Source of the DNA: Membranipora membranacea
Lineage: Eukaryota > Bryozoa > Gymnolaemata > Cheilostomatida > Membraniporidae
Assembly (NCBI GenBank): GCA_914767715.1
Contig: OU612067.1
Location: 19,537,001 to 19,601,000, forward strand
Direction: 5' to 3'
DNA length: 64,000 nt
Part shown: in pieces, positions 1-14,432 of the stretch
How the letters are laid out: each line of letters opens with the position of its first letter
Position numbering within the stretch: position 1 is the first letter of the stretch
Position numbers and translations under genes: made by a program
Notes under the pieces: generated by a model
The model's database searches: none
What the model saw: only the letters and a program-made list of their open reading frames with translations
Told to the model about the DNA's origin: nothing

Positions 1-1900
1 GTGGCCAAACTTTGGAAATCACAAACCTGAGAATTCAGTAAGGCTTGCTCATACGATTTATATCTTAATTATTATTGCTCATCCAAAGTTCCGGAAGTAG
101 GTCTTATAAAAACTTTACTTCATTATTCATTACATACAGGGTTACTAGTGCCCTGCACCCAAGTCTAAATGGTTGTGTCAACGAAGTGTTAGGACTATAA
201 TCCAACTTAAACACAATCTATAAATATGTACATTCTCAAACTCAGAACACCCACCATATAAGGTTATCCAATATAAGCACAGCAATATACAGGTCGGGGT
301 ACAGAGACACCCTGTCTCTCCTGGTCCAAAAGATAAATTGTCGACAGTGTATTGAATGCGTGTAAAGGAATAACAAATCCCCACTTTATTAGATAATTAT
401 CAACTGCTACACAATGAAACATAGGTAATTAAGTAATTAGGAATAATTAGGGTAACCTCTCTGTTTATGACACTCAAGCTATCAGCTTAACATTCATTGT
501 GGCAATCATGTTGTAACTATTTTCAACATTTAACCGCGGTTTCTGTTAGCATAAACATCACTCACACAAGGACCAGCAAAGGGAGAGAGAAAAACAGCTA
601 CAACTGACATAGCAGGAAGAGATAGAGAGGTCTTTGGCTCAATTTTACACAGGTAATGATATATTCCAAGTCTGCAATACATTTTTGCATATTTACTATT
701 CAGTGAAGGAATATCCTTAAAAATTTTATGATATTAATTGAGCAATCATATACCCGGAGACAGGCAGTTAAGGATAGATAACCAAGTCAACATGGAAAAA
801 TGGAACTCATGCTGTAACTAACTATCTGGCATTCTTCTTTTTTAAACAGTGGCCTAATTCAATAACAGAGATAACAGAGATATGTTCAGGCAATGAACTC
901 CCTCTTCCGAGGGAGTTCATTGGTTCAGGTGTTGATTTTGACAGGGATTCCACGTGATAGATAGACACTCTAGTTCTCTTCTCATAAACTTTGCAGTGGT
1001 GAGAGACTGTATGTCACATGGTCATGTATAGGTGTATCTTGAAGCATGAATTTGTCAAGTTCCCGTTGGCTGTCAATACAGCCACTGATTTATAGTTTTC
1101 TGTACAAAATCATCAATTTTGTCCATCCAGTGTACCTATCCAGTCTAAATACTCCTACTGTTAATTGTAATTTCCATCAAGCTGAATTTCAAGGTCATGC
1201 TAAAGTCAATGAGTGCAATACCATAAGACGTTGTGTTTACCTTTTATCTAAGTTGAAAGTTGAACCAGACATTCTACAAGTAAAATGCCTGCATTTATGA
1301 AGCAGCTGTTATTTGATTAGTCAATGTTAAATTCAGTAAAATCCATATCATTATCTTGCGATGTCTACACCACATGAAAGAATTTCCATGATGTTATGAA
1401 ACCTTCCCCTGAGATATCAACACATATATTTGCGGCTGGCGTAGATTAACAACTAACTCATCCCATTCCCCCCACGAGTATTTGGAAAACTCTTCATGTC
1501 CACGAGAGAGTTGGCAAAAGGTGCTAACTTTTTTTCCCAGTCATATTTTTCCTCTTATCTTTTGAATTATGTGCCTCAATATTGAATATACATAGTTCTG
1601 TCTAGGTTTATTATGATATTTATCTTTGATAGAACATGTTCAGATGCTTTGACTTATGCGATAATATCATTTACACTTAGTTTGCGACATCATTGTGCTT
1701 TATCAAAAACTATAACCGCAAACAATACTAAGCTCTTGTTGACGCTGCTTAGTGACACCCCCAAGCTTTGCTGTAATTGCCCATTGTCATTATAATTTTC
1801 CTATTTCCACTTTTCTTCTATTGTGGCATTTCTCTGTTTTCATCAGGTATAGAAAACTTGCGGAGGTACTGCAAATTTAGAAAAGAGCAAATCATTAGCA
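1..1900. other. intergenic stretch, no supported gene
   Basis: No exon with convincing splice sites and coding character was seen on either strand. Short open frames here look random. A perfect 14-bp-arm hairpin lies at 891-922 (arms reading CAATGAACTCCCTC and its complement, loop TTCC) and is probably the trace of a foldback element. Confidence 0.5.
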
Positions 1901-1907
1901 ACCAAAA

Positions 1908-4900
1908 ATGGCTAACCAGGAACACAATGAGGTTTGTTGAGACAAATTCCAAAACTAAAGAGTATCATCCACTTGTTAAAGAAATTTGACTACCTATACG
2001 AAATGGTTAAGATTGGAAAGGTTTAACTCATGTTAATTGAACCATGGGACCTAATTAGGTCCAATCATTGCACCCTGTTTGGCAGAAAACATGAAAGGTC
2101 CCTCATACCTTATACAGGTCATTAACAACAATTCACTTTTGTGATTTATAGTTGGAGCAGTCTGAGATGGCTCGAAAGATTCTTCGACTCTCTTCGCAGC
2201 ACAATATGTCGGAGCGCGCAACACAAGAAACAAGTCGCCTCTTTACCGAAGTCACTAAAACTCGTGTGCCTGTCTCATCTAGAAGCCTAAGGAACGCAGC
2301 TGGTGAGCTTTTGTCAATACTGTAGACGCACACTTGCAGACAAACGGATTGCTTTAGGATAATGAAATTGCAACTGAGCATGAGTTGGGTTTTCTTGCTT
2401 TTCTGATGAGTTAGAAGGGCCGTTTGAAGACAAGTTTTAGTAAAAAAAAAAAATTGTACCGTAATGTACTAAGTCAGATTAATTTACCTGCATATGCAAT
2501 GACTGTCATAAACCCTTACTTTTTGTGTCTATCACATTGCGGCATGTTTGTTCCATCTGCACGAATCTTACTTTTTTTTACTCCTCCCCTGATATAGCTC
2601 GTTTTAGACAATTTATTGTGTTGGCTATACTTTGTTTATGACTTAATTGCTAATATTATTTTTCCTGTTTGTAGACATATCTGATGGATTTATGACAATG
2701 CCAATTTGCACAATGTGCAAAAAGGTTTATCCTAACAGCTTTCCAGAGATATGTAAGAATATCCGATATGACGGAAGTGTGTGTAACTCACCAAAGCCTA
2801 CAAGAGTTGAACTGTTTGCCTACAAGCCAGTATCTCGAGCCCTGACAGACATCATATCAAGGATACCAAATTTCAATGAACTGTGAGTATCTTATTTTCT
2901 AAACATCGGAGATACAGGGAAACTCTAGTTTAGTGACCTGTCTGAACAGTATGTATGTTGAGTTGATGGGCTCACTGGGCAAACATCCTGGACATAATGT
3001 ACCTCAATGTATTGGACAAGAATGTACTAAGCATGCATTAGCTTCAGATTGGACAGAGGCGTTTCGGTTCATGGTAGCTTTACTGATATAGTCAAAGTTC
3101 GCCTTTGCCAGTATGATGTTAGGTCTGAATAATTTTGAACAGCTGTTGAGTTGCAATGTGGAGATACTCGATCAGTACAAAAGAGCTTGATTTGGCAAAT
3201 TTGGCTTTTTATTTGATTTTGAAAATTGTACAAAATTCAGCAGTTTGTTGTGATAAGTTGAATGTTGATTAATAGGAAGTCGAATACAACTACCTACTGC
3301 TGTGTTTAATTTACAAGAGGCAGCATAGGAACAGAGTTTTTATATAAATCACTGTTTTTCAACTGCTTCTTTTTTAAACCATGAAGTTTTGGCAAATAAA
3401 CAAACAAATCACAAGAACATTCTTGTCCGACAATCTGCTGTCATGATAACTAGTTCCTTTCTAATAAGCTGTAGCTGGTAGAATAAACCATAGAGTGGTT
3501 TAGAAATATTGTAGGCACTGCCTCTGCTTTCAGGATCACTGTTCTTTGGTGTAGGATTGGTGGCACTCTGTATTAAATCAATCAGCTGTCGGCAAACTGT
3601 GGCCTTTGTGCCAGTGCGGCCTTTTTGGGGTCTTATGTCTGTCAAAAAGTTGAATTAATTGTGCATTATTTTTTTTCGAACCTGTCAATTGACTAAGAAA
3701 GGTAGCTTTGTATCAAAATGTTCTCATGGTACATGTGCTCCTGCATTTGGCTAAAATGTTTCACATTGCCTCGCATTTCATATTCATTTGCTAAAATTTC
3801 TCCCTTGCAACAGCACCTCTCCCTCACCCACCCTGCTCTTTGCCATATACATGAAACACAGGGATACAGACATGTACAAAATCAAATCTCAGAAGCCATG
3901 AGGTAACATTTTATCACAAAACTTCAGAATATTAGATAATCCAGCATTTCTGTACAGCTGAATTTTTATTACAGATTAATCTGTTTAAGTTTGTACAAAA
4001 TAGGAAGTGCCAATATTGTTACTCCTGCTCCAATTTTATGTCTGAAAATGATGATGCAGTCTTGAGTAAAATTTCTGTGCACAATTTGGCCTATTTAAAA
4101 AAAAAAGGTTGGCCCCCATGCTCCAAATTGAAGACAGGAAACAGCAAGCTAAAAAGCTTAAACACTGTTTAACAGGGAGGCCCTGACAAAATAAGTATAG
4201 CAACTCTGGCCTATATTCCAAACTAGGCATGCAGGTAAAATGTTGATTTGATTCCAGATCACCATATTCATTTAGATGTTTCTTAAGATTCAAACTGGCA
4301 GTATCACCAACTTAGACTACCTCATAGAGTCTTTCTTATTTTCTTCTCTGGGGTATCTATAAGGATAGTGAAATATTAGCACGCCACACTACTGGTGTGA
4401 TTTTAGAATGTCAGACTATAAAAAAACTACAGAAAGTCTCTTTCTTCACCTCACTCACCTCCCTGATAACTTATTTAATTTTGCTGCAGTGCGCCTACAA
4501 AATATTTTTAGGATTTCTATTGGAGAGCAAATATTGCTGAGGTAAATCAAAAGGCAGAGAATATCAAGCCTTGAGTTTACATATGAACTGTTGTTGGTGT
4601 TGCAGTCTTTACAGTTCAATGATATCAGACTACTCAGAATTTGGCTTTACAAAAGAAATAAACTATAAGGCCCTACTCCATGTAAAACCAATTATAGTTT
4701 TTTTTATTCAAAACAATAGCTAAAACTTTAATCGTATTTCAGGTGTGATTTATGGAGAACTCGTGACTCAGGATGTCATTACACAGATGTGTATGATGGA
4801 GAGAAGTGGACTGAGCAGATGGCATGGTTAAATGAGCCAGGACATACTAACCTCCAACTACAATTCAACATCGATTGGTTTAACCCTTTTAATCGAGGTG

Positions 4901-7900
4901 TTTACAGTTTTGGTGCTATCTACATGTCGATTCTGAATTTGCCGAGACACCTGAGATATGAAGAAGAAAACATTCTCATAATTGGTAAGATTTACTTCTT
5001 GTCAGGTTTTCCAAGTAAACTCTCAATCCTGTAAACTCCTGTTACGCAAAGATGTGCAGGTTTGACAGGTAGAAGAAAAGGCAAACCTTTAGTAAGACTT
5101 AATCACATTGTAAGGATGATTTTTTTAAATTGAATATGCACCCAGTGTACATGATGACGGAATGCTTCCACATGAGGATTGATGGGTAAGCAGAGTGATC
5201 CTGTTCTTCACTAAAACTAACTGTTCATGTGACATTGTCTGCGTGAGTATTTTCCATATCCTGACAGCTTTTTGCATTCACACAGGTTGTATACCAGGAC
5301 CTTCTGAGCCTGCCAAAGGACAACTCAATGAGATTCTCTCAGTTATGGTAGGTACTTAGGACTGTGATAACTTGATTTCAATCCAATACTGACAGTCAAA
5401 AAAGCTGCACACATCATTCTTCAGGGGTTTTATAATTAAGATGCTCGCTGGCCACCTACAGATTAGGCTTGAATTATTGGATGCTAGTAAAAGTTCACAA
5501 TTCATGAACACATCATTCATTGATCATTACGCTGAAGCAAAACACATTTCCATTTACTGATTAGTCTTGTTGTCTAGCAATGTCTTCTAAAATGTAATAC
5601 CAGTGGTTTACAACAGCCTTTGCTATGTAGTAATTCTCGCTAGAAATTTTGAGTAATTGCTCTTTAGTGCAACTGGAATATTACACATTGTTCCGATACA
5701 AAAGCTCACTGATCAAACTCTATAGGTGTATTTGCACTTAAACAATAAATACACTATGTTTGAAGTTACTAACCTATTGAGCAATGGACACTGGAAATCA
5801 TTGAGATAAATTTGCCCACCTCTTTATTCTGTCAACCAAGGTATTGAGCGATAGCTAGGCCTAGAATTGATTCGGAAATCTCACCACTTGCACAATTTAA
5901 AACAGCCATGCTCAACCTCGGCAAATGTCGGTGTGTTGAGCTTGTCTACCTCGAAGGTGTGCTTGATACCCTCGATCCTGATTCCCCTATAAAAGTCATA
6001 AAAGAAAACTCCAAAGAACTAGCTTACAGCGCCTTTGAAGAAAAGTGGTTACATTCAAAAAAACGTACAAAAACTAAAACCACTACTAGACATATCAAGG
6101 GTCAAATATAAAAGCCCCTGATGCAACTTCTGTATTATGCTGTAAATACTATCACAGGTCATGGTCCATTCAGAGAACACTTAAACCGAAGAAACTTCGC
6201 TGACGAGTCATCCTGACCTGAATTCGGTGCATTAGCGGATTAAAATTTTCATTTTTTTTTAATGCAAAAATTAATCAAAAATTAGAAAGAATACACTCAA
6301 AATAGATATATATCCAAACCTTAAAACACAATTTACTACCAATATACGCTTAATCAGATTGGTCAGGGGACTCTGAATATGATGGGTGCCATATATACCT
6401 GTATTCCGACTGATTTATTCTATCATCTATCTCAGTCTCCCTCATAAGACAAGACAACCTTGGCAAATTTGGCCACTGTGGCCGAAAGAGGCATTTTGTT
6501 TAACCAACTGCACCCTTACCAAAGAAAAAGTTGAGACTAATTTTCTCAAAATCCGACAAGGTGTACATTGCCTACATTATTCTGATCTCAGATTCCAGCT
6601 ATCTGATATAAAAAAAGTCCAATTTTCGCTCTCTTGCAGAATTGGGAATTCCCCATTATCTGTACCGCAATCAATAATTTGCCCCAAAAGTCGCTAATTA
6701 GAGATACATGATTTAAAGGATTCTTCGTCACAGCAGGTTCATATCCATGAACCAGCTAGCCAACCAGTCACAATAACCGTTTCCAATTTTTTTATACTCA
6801 AAGGTGCAAGATCTCATCCGAGCTCAAGAGTTTACCATTGGTGAAGAGAGTTTCAGGGTTCGTCTCTTCAACTGTGTGTCTGATTTGCCTGCCACAAGAG
6901 CTGCAATGGGACTTATGGGGCACAGTGCGGCACAAGGTTATTATTACCTAGCTAACTATAACTGTACTTTTACAAGGTGTAAAACGGATGCATATTTATG
7001 TGAATTTATCAACTTTAATGTTCTCCTCAGTCGGATTCAGTTTGCGTAAAGTGAAAAAGTAAGATGTCTTTTGTCTTGGCTTTATCACCAAGGAAGGAGC
7101 ATTAACATTTCTTACAGTCTTGCATTTGTTCAATGAATTAGTGCTTTAAAACAGGTGTAGGTCACAGAAATTCATAAATTGCATTTCAATGTTGTATAAA
7201 GAAATCTCTACCTTCATTTTGGTTTTGCTTAGGTCATTAATATTTTCAGCCGAATGCTTACTAACTGTCACTAATTGCAGGTTGTTCACTCTGTGATGCC
7301 AACCTTCTTGTGGATAAGAAACAAGTCGGCATGGACAGATCACATCGGAACCACATCAGAGTTGCCGCTGAGATATCAGCTGCCCACACCAAGACTGAGC
7401 AAGAAAATATTTCTAAGACAACAGGTTACAAGTATGTACCTATGTATTTAGTATTATTCAAATATAGCTCATTTCAGGACTATCATACTACAAGATGTAT
7501 AAAAACCTACCAAATGCCAATTACATTTCACATATTCAACATTACCCAGGAATTGCCGTACCAACAGTTTCAGCATCAGATTCTTAGATAGACAGTCAAA
7601 CAACATGACTTTTTTTACGACTGGCCTCTTAAGATTATGTTCACCCGCTCTGAATATTAATTTTTTCCAATGTCCCATTTTTTTATGTATGTTGTGTTAT
7701 AATTCTCTTTTCAGAGATACAGCTATGTTAATGCTGCCGTACTTCCAACCAGTAAATGACCATGCAGTGGATACAATGCATAATCTCTGTTCAGGTAACC
7801 TTTGTCTAGTTTGATAATTACTAATTTTGCGCCATGATATGAGTTATGTTTCTACCAAGTTTTCACAAACTGTATAGATCTTGCTGCATGTCTGCGGCCT

Positions 7901-10900
7901 AGCTTGGGTTTGAATGAAAACAGTTGAAATCCTGATATTATGTTCACACTAACACCATCAGTGATTGCTTGTAAACATATTTCATGTACTTATGCTGGGT
8001 ATTCCTCACTCTTAGGTGTCGCAAAAAGACTGTTCTCATTGTGTGATCCGAATCTGCAGGTGCTAAGTGTTAACCTCACTAGTGCGCAGGCACCCCAAGC
8101 GCTGATCGGCAGACTGGTGTCCGGCTCAAGTCTCACGTCTAAGGACTTCAAAACTCTCTATGAAAGCTACTCTCACACATTGCATGGGACAGTCAGCCTC
8201 CGCAAGCTTAACCTGGTTTATCAGCTGAAAATAATCATGAAGATAGCCATGTCTAGGTATGTTGTCCTCTGTCAGGTGTGTCTTATCACAAAAGCTCCTC
8301 ATTCTCACGCAAAAATACCAAAAAAATTCAGCTGCATTACTTGAAGTTTGGCTGAGATTATTTCATACCAATATTATGATGAACCTTTTTCTCAATTTTG
8401 ATACCAATGTCTTCATTTGTTGTAAACAAGGGACATGACACATTGAAACCTAAGTCATTTTTACTTTAGATGCGTATCTGAAGCTGAACTGGAGCGGCTA
8501 GATGGTTTGTGCGAGACATTTCTAGAGGCCATGAGCCGAGTGTTTGGGCCTGCTGCATTAACCTGCAACTCGCATATGATGCTCCATCTCTCCAATGGAA
8601 TAAGGCGGTTCGGTCCAGCACCGAGTAACTGGTATGTTTATTGTTATTCCGCTCTAGCCCACCGGCCTGTTAATGAATCGTTATCTGTACCAACACAGCG
8701 AATGCTAAAACCCTAAGTGGTTGGGAGGGATCTTGTCTTCAGTAGGGGATAACACAAAAATATTGTATTATCAGTGTACCGGAACAGGTACTCAAAGGCC
8801 CCGGAAAGCAAGTTTTCTCTTGCATCTGATAGTTATCAACTTTGCATGACTGACGAAAAAAGTCAACATGATCTGGAACCTTGATGTGTATTTGGGTTTT
8901 CCGGATAACAGTTGGTTTATCCAGAGTGTGATTGGTTTTTGAAAATTGTCTCATGCTATGGTATTTGGAACCATGGTAAACCGTAGTGAATGTGGTCATT
9001 CAAATTTGCACCACAACCAGGACATGAGGGCTCATCGGCTAATCTTATTTTAGTCAGGTGAGACCTGAACTGTGCACGGCCTGTGATTGTGTTCATTGTG
9101 TCAGGTAAGTAGTTTGCGTAGATTTGGTCATTTTGAAAGGCTCTTCATATTAAGGGTGAGCAAAAATATTTTAGTGTCTTTACGTTTTTGGGTTTGGAGC
9201 CATTTTGAATGCACCTGTTTTTGCATCCATTGCTTTGTTTGGGTTTTCATGGGACTCTAAGGAATAAGAGGGACATGGTCGGGACTAATGGAGATGACTA
9301 CCATGTACACCTGTGTGTCCGGGCACCCATATGAGGCCTAGATGGTTAGTTTAGGCCAGTTGGCTTATCCTTTTCATACAGTCTTGTTTGGTCTTGGTTC
9401 TTATTGCTTCATCTTGAAGGGTTGTAGTGCTGATATGCTATAAGATATAATAGCTTTTTACAATCAAGTTTCAAAAGCATAACAGCAGCAGTGGCTATTG
9501 CAAGCATTTCAGATTGAAAAAACAATTGATGTATCAGATAGTGGAATGGAAACATTTTGGTTTGCGTTTTGGAGATAAGCGTCTTCATCTTTTACCTTGG
9601 AGAATATGCCCACTCCAACCAGGGCTCTCAATCTGGGAGGACCGAAAACCTGAGTTTTGCTGATACCGTGTTGAAGGTGGCATTTCAAAGCCGTGTAACA
9701 CCCTGTGCACAAACAGCTTAGAGTTTTGGAGCTCTGTTAGCCTCCTCAATGGGTCCGGTCACCAAAGCCTAGCGAGCAATAATTTTAGGCCTCTACACGT
9801 GAATGATACTGGTTTTTTAGAGTTGTTAGCAGATCATTGATATAGAATCACTGTAAAATTCATCCTGTTTAATGTATTTCGTATATCACAATACAAAATT
9901 GTTTCTTTATCATCATACAACTAGGCCACACCGAGAGGAATTCCCAAACTTTGATGAATATGAGGCAAAATTCTAAAATCCCCTGAGTTGAACCCAAAAA
10001 CCCGAGTAACTCGGGCTAAATCTGAGTGCTTGAGAGCTTTGACTCCAACCCCAATTCATTGGATGACACATCAGTGTAGGAGCATATTTCATATTTGTTA
10101 GTGGCGAGTTCATCCTCAAGCCACTGCTCTTTTGCTGGGTATAAAATCTGACTTTATCACTTTGGAAGATCAGTTTTTGACTTGTGAAATGAAATCAGAT
10201 GGGTGAGTGGATTTACTGGTTGATTCCGTGATTTGCATGGGGTATTAGTATATGCTTGTTTCTGATCAGACTGTACCAGCTGTTAATGGCAAACTGCGAG
10301 GCCTTAATCTCAAGAGGAAGGATGTTAAGGATGATCTCTAAAGCTAATGTGGGGCAGTTCAAAATGCTCTTGTTGCAGACATTAGGGCTGATCCGTATAT
10401 TTTATCAATAATATGGTTGGTTTTGGTTGTTGCCTCCCACCATACAATAATGCCGTGAAGGAATAAAGGGTGGTAATACTTTGCAAGACCTATAAAATTT
10501 GGGTGGGTTCGAGGCCCGGCCTCATTCCTATTGCCTACCTACAAAACCATAGTGTTTCCAATGTGGTGATGTGTTGGTGGTAGCATTTTATAGCTTCTAT
10601 TTCTTGTCGGTAGATGGAGCTCAGTTTTATTAGGGTTAACACTGAGGCCCTTTTGGAGACACCAGTCCTCCACAGGGACATTGCAAATTAAGCCACTTCA
10701 TAGCATGTTTGTGCTTTTGATAGCAATAACCAAGTCATCCGCGTAGTCTAGGTACCATATATGATTTTTCAAGTTGAGAGTCTGCCACTTTGTGGACATC
10801 CTCTTGGAGGTTCAGGGGTGAATTCATGAATAAGTCATCGCCGACGTTTTCAATATTACAGGATTAGTCTCTGATTAGCCTATGTCGTTCTATTTACAGG

Positions 10901-13881
10901 TGCTTCCCTTATGAAAGGTACAATAGGACATTAAAGAACATCAAGGTTAATAACCACCAGATTGCACCTCAGGTCAGTTAGCTTCTGAGAGAACGTGTTG
11001 AAAGTTTATTGTTATCAAAGACCGACTTTGAGTTATGTTAGTAGAGTCGTATTCATCCCAGATTAAGCGAAATATAAAAACTGCATTTTTCATAATTGTT
11101 TAACATCAATTTTTGTTGCTGATTATCATAAGCAATATCATCATGCTGTGTTATGACCCATCGGTTGGCACTTGGTTTTAGGTTATGAGGCAGACTGACC
11201 AGCTAAAGCAAACTGCTATTCCAAAGCCACCTTCACAGTTCCACACAGTGCCACCAGCTATTCGCTTCCAGCTTAGAGTTGAGGCCCCTCTTCTGTCATC
11301 TGAAGGACTGCCCCTCCATATTGAAAGAGACATAACCCTTACGAGAGAAGAAAAGCGAGCTATATACACTTATATGAGAGAGGTAAGTTTACACAAAAGT
11401 TTTTTATTGTGATTAGTATCGTTCACGTCCTGTCTCGTATGATATGGGTGTATATAATATTGATAGCGTGCTTTGAAAATTTTTGTATAAATCGGTATTG
11501 CAAAATCTGAACATGCTAATCTGTCTCCCTGTTTTCTTCAACCCGCTGGTCTATCGGTCAATGATCGGTCGGGGTGCCCGAATCATTTTGAGAGTTAAAA
11601 CCTTAAACTGTTCATAAATACTCTAGACTGGAAACTATTGGCAGTTTGATACAGGTTCAGTGTCCTCCCTAAATCAGTGCATTTCTCGTTCCGGAACAAC
11701 ATTGTGCTATCCACTTGTTCACTGTAGCACATTGCATTTGTATGAAATATGGTACATAGAATATGAAAAATTGAAGGATTTGCCAAGAATTTTATTCAAT
11801 TGATTGCATCTGATCAATCTAGCTGTCAGACATGTAAAAAATAGAAAATAACACCAATGGTTTTTGGGTAGGGTTTGATTTGAAGGTATTTTGCCATCTG
11901 GTCATCCATGGAATTTTAGTACTGTGAACTTTAAAAACATCATAGCAGTCATCACAAGTCAAGAGACAGTGGGTAAAACACAAGCAGGATGCATTGAACC
12001 TTGTAAAGTGTATGGCATTTCAGAACATTTGATCTTTAATACAATTTATTACCTGTGATATCGGTATTACTGGTCCCTTGGACATGGTGGAGCGATAATT
12101 AACAAACTGTGCATCAAATCATTTTGTACCTATGTACCTCTAGAGTCTGCAACATGTTGCTCATTTCCGTTTGATTCAAGTTTCCCAAGGTTGGAAACCC
12201 TGAAGCAATTGATCTCTGTCTGTAACTCCCTAATGTGTAGAACAGAATCCACAGAGAGCCATTTGAGTCCAACTGATGGTACTCATAACTTGCAATTCAC
12301 ACCTACCCATATCCCTAATACCCTACAGGATGAAAATATTCCCAGATTTAAATTTAGCGCTCTGGCTAAGAATAGTAACACTGGTAAAATTATCAATCAG
12401 GTAATAAAAACTTTTAAAAATCCTTAATATATGTTTTCATTTAGAACTTTGCTAACACCTTAAAATTTGATGTGGAAGTAAATTTAGGGATATTTTTGTT
12501 AAGTGAATATTGAATGGGCGGAATTTAAAATCCAATGAAGGTTTATATGCTGGCAGAGGGCAGGTTGGTCTTATATATAATTCACACTCTTTTTATTTTG
12601 ATTAATTTATTTGGGTAATTCTCTCCCGTACCATTATTTACTCTTCTTACATACATACATTCATAATAACATTTATACATTTATAATTATATCTCAGAGG
12701 TATCCGAATGTCAGCTTAGTTGGGTAACCAGATAGAAAGGAGTTTTTGATTGACTGTCAGTAAAATTATTGACTGATGGTAATTGCATGAGTGCACTGAC
12801 GAACCATGTCTATTTTTGAATGGCAAGAGAAGCATTGGGTGGATGGAATTGGTTGTTCACTGCAGGGTCAGAGGGACAAATCTTGTGGATATGCAAGCAG
12901 ATCAAATTTTCTGCCTGCTAAATGACTGACGGACAAACACGACGCTGCTATCTCGATGCATAGCTAAATTAAACACTGTCAGTACATTTGGATGCTACAG
13001 AAGAGCAGCTCACTATCCGTCTAGTTTTTTGATCTGGACCATTGGTGTCAATTCTGATGAAACTCTTAGCAGATGTCCACATTTTATTGGTATTCCCGCT
13101 ACACATGTGTGACATAATTTCTAAAGAACTTCTATTGCTTTGATAAGCCACCATTAAACGGTTTGATGAGTGGAAATAACAGAAAATTGAAAGTGAGCTT
13201 AATAAGGCAATGAAAGTTTAACTGGCAAATTCATTGTCAGTTTTTGATTTAATAGGCCTAAATAATACTATGTCACGATGGTTTCTTTTATGATCATGAG
13301 AATTGGTGGCATATGAGTAGAAAATTGGTGGTAGAAAATGTTAAAATCCTAGGCATGCCTTTTGTAAGCAAAAGATGCACACACCAGCTTATGATCCGAA
13401 ATTTTCATATAAAGGTTACATAAATAGGGTGTTCCATTTATGCTGCTATAATCTAAAACATTCAGTTTCGTATGAGTGTGAGTATGAGCTGGAATGGCAA
13501 TGTACAAATATATTAAGATGTTTATCAATGTATTTTCAGAAAGAAATTCCAGCGGTGTTCCAGATAGATGGGGTGAAAGCTATGTGGGTATTCGGAGAAG
13601 AAATCAGAAGAGGAAATGCAGTTTGGTTAAAAACTGAAGCCATCTTGATAACTCAGAGAGTGAAAGTTAATGACGCTTTTATGGTGATCGTTGGGCATGA
13701 GCTGCATACCCTACTGAGGGAGGAAGCTGAGGGACTTATTAAGACCTGGCAGTTCAAGAGAATATGTCCTCGAGCCTTTTCCCCCTATCTGATCCAATGT
13801 CAGTTGACAATCAGCAGCAGGAAAATACAGGGTGTAAGCCAGTATTCAACTGAAAAGAGGCCAAGTAGATATGCATATTGA
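1908..13881 (+). CDS. Tnp2-like (EnSpm/CACTA-type) transposase-domain protein, multi-exon
   Basis: Best model has 14 exons: 1908-1931 (possible start), 2152-2302, 2675-2882, 4743-4984, 5286-5347, 6804-6936, 7281-7431, 7715-7794, 8016-8256, 8470-8631, 10900-10972, 11182-11382, 12146-12400, 13540-13881. All junction phases match and no stop interrupts the frame (about 774 aa). Tnp2-family landmarks appear in the usual order: a Cys pair (CTMC), WRTRDSG...VYDGEKW, IDWFNPF with NLPRHLRYEEENI, IPGPSEPAKG, a second Cys pair (CSLC), LPYFQPVNDHAVDTMHNLC, then RRFGPAPSNW-CFPYERYN. The family is the transposase of CACTA/EnSpm-type DNA elements. No CACTA terminal repeats were found, so it is either an old element or a captured gene. 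A LINE relic and a hAT element occupy the 8632-10899 intron. Exons 2152-11382 are well supported. The first exon and the last two rest mainly on phase agreement; the final exon is only weakly family-like. Confidence 0.8.
3583..4120. mobile_element. hAT-like non-autonomous element, old copy
   Basis: The left end reads CAGCTGTCGGCAAACTGTGG and the right end carries a complementary AAAAGGTTGGCCCCCATG. This is the same family as the element at 31713-32592, and its ends resemble hAT termini of the CAG..GTCGGCAACC type. It lies in the second internal intron of the transposase gene. No clear target duplication is left. Confidence 0.45.
9430..10860 (-). mobile_element. LINE relic with reverse transcriptase and RNase H pieces
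   Basis: Read on the minus strand, 10760-10725 encodes a YADDLVIA reverse-transcriptase active-site block, followed by the thumb-type motif GLSVNPNKTEL (about 10675-10630). Further on is HGIIVWW (about 10450), then an RNase H start YTDVSS (about 10075), with RNase H text resuming after an inserted element (VGVGIFS near 9600; EMLAIATAAV near 9500). Frames shift several times, so it is dead. The RT plus RNase H combination points to the I/R1/LOA-type LINE groups. It sits antisense in an intron of the transposase gene. Confidence 0.75.
9620..10041. mobile_element. hAT-type MITE with 8-bp target duplication
   Basis: The ends are CAGGGCTCTCAA and, on the other strand, CAAAGCTCTCAA. It is flanked by the direct repeat ACTCCAAC at 9612-9619 and 10042-10049. 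Eight-bp duplications and CAGGG-like ends are classic for the hAT superfamily. The 422-bp element has no coding capacity and splits the RNase H region of the surrounding LINE relic, so it is the younger insertion. Confidence 0.85.
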
Positions 13882-14432
13882 ATTGTGCATCAATAATGAG
13901 CCATCTATGCATGGCTAACTAATAATTTGTTTTTATAATATTCAACCTTATGCTTTGTTTTGATAGAAAAACTTACTGGTTGAGTTACTCATAAAACAAT
14001 GTACTCTTTTTGTCACATCTAAGACACTCTTACATCACCTATTGTCATTGATAATAAATGATTGGGAATAATAGATATGGAAGATCCCTCGTTGTTAATC
14101 TCAATCTCATATCGCTGCTGACACCCCCTACCCTGTACTCTTAATTTGCAAACTATAATTGAAATTTGGTTGTGCAGTATTCTCGTCACTAAATCTCTTG
14201 TCCTCATTGTGTATGGTGTCTGTAGAGGTGATTGTTTCTTCCATACCCAATTCATTTGACAGCTAAAACATCGTTATCTGATAACTATCTACAGGCAATT
14301 AATTGATAATGCACTTTGTGGATTCTAAGCTGGTATCAGACGTTTCTATTCGCTGATTTTCCGCATCGACATGGGTTGTTTTGCTTAGCATCATCATTCG
14401 TTGCGAGTAACATTATCTTGAGTATAGCAGCC

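Noticed and set aside
6386-6697. 103-codon plus-strand frame inside the transposase intron
   Set aside because: No splice context or family resemblance; flanking exons join without it in phase.
13375-13539. 5' extension of the long frame ending at 13881
   Set aside because: An intron acceptor (TATTTTCAG) at 13531-13539 fits the transposase phase better; the upstream part looks intronic.
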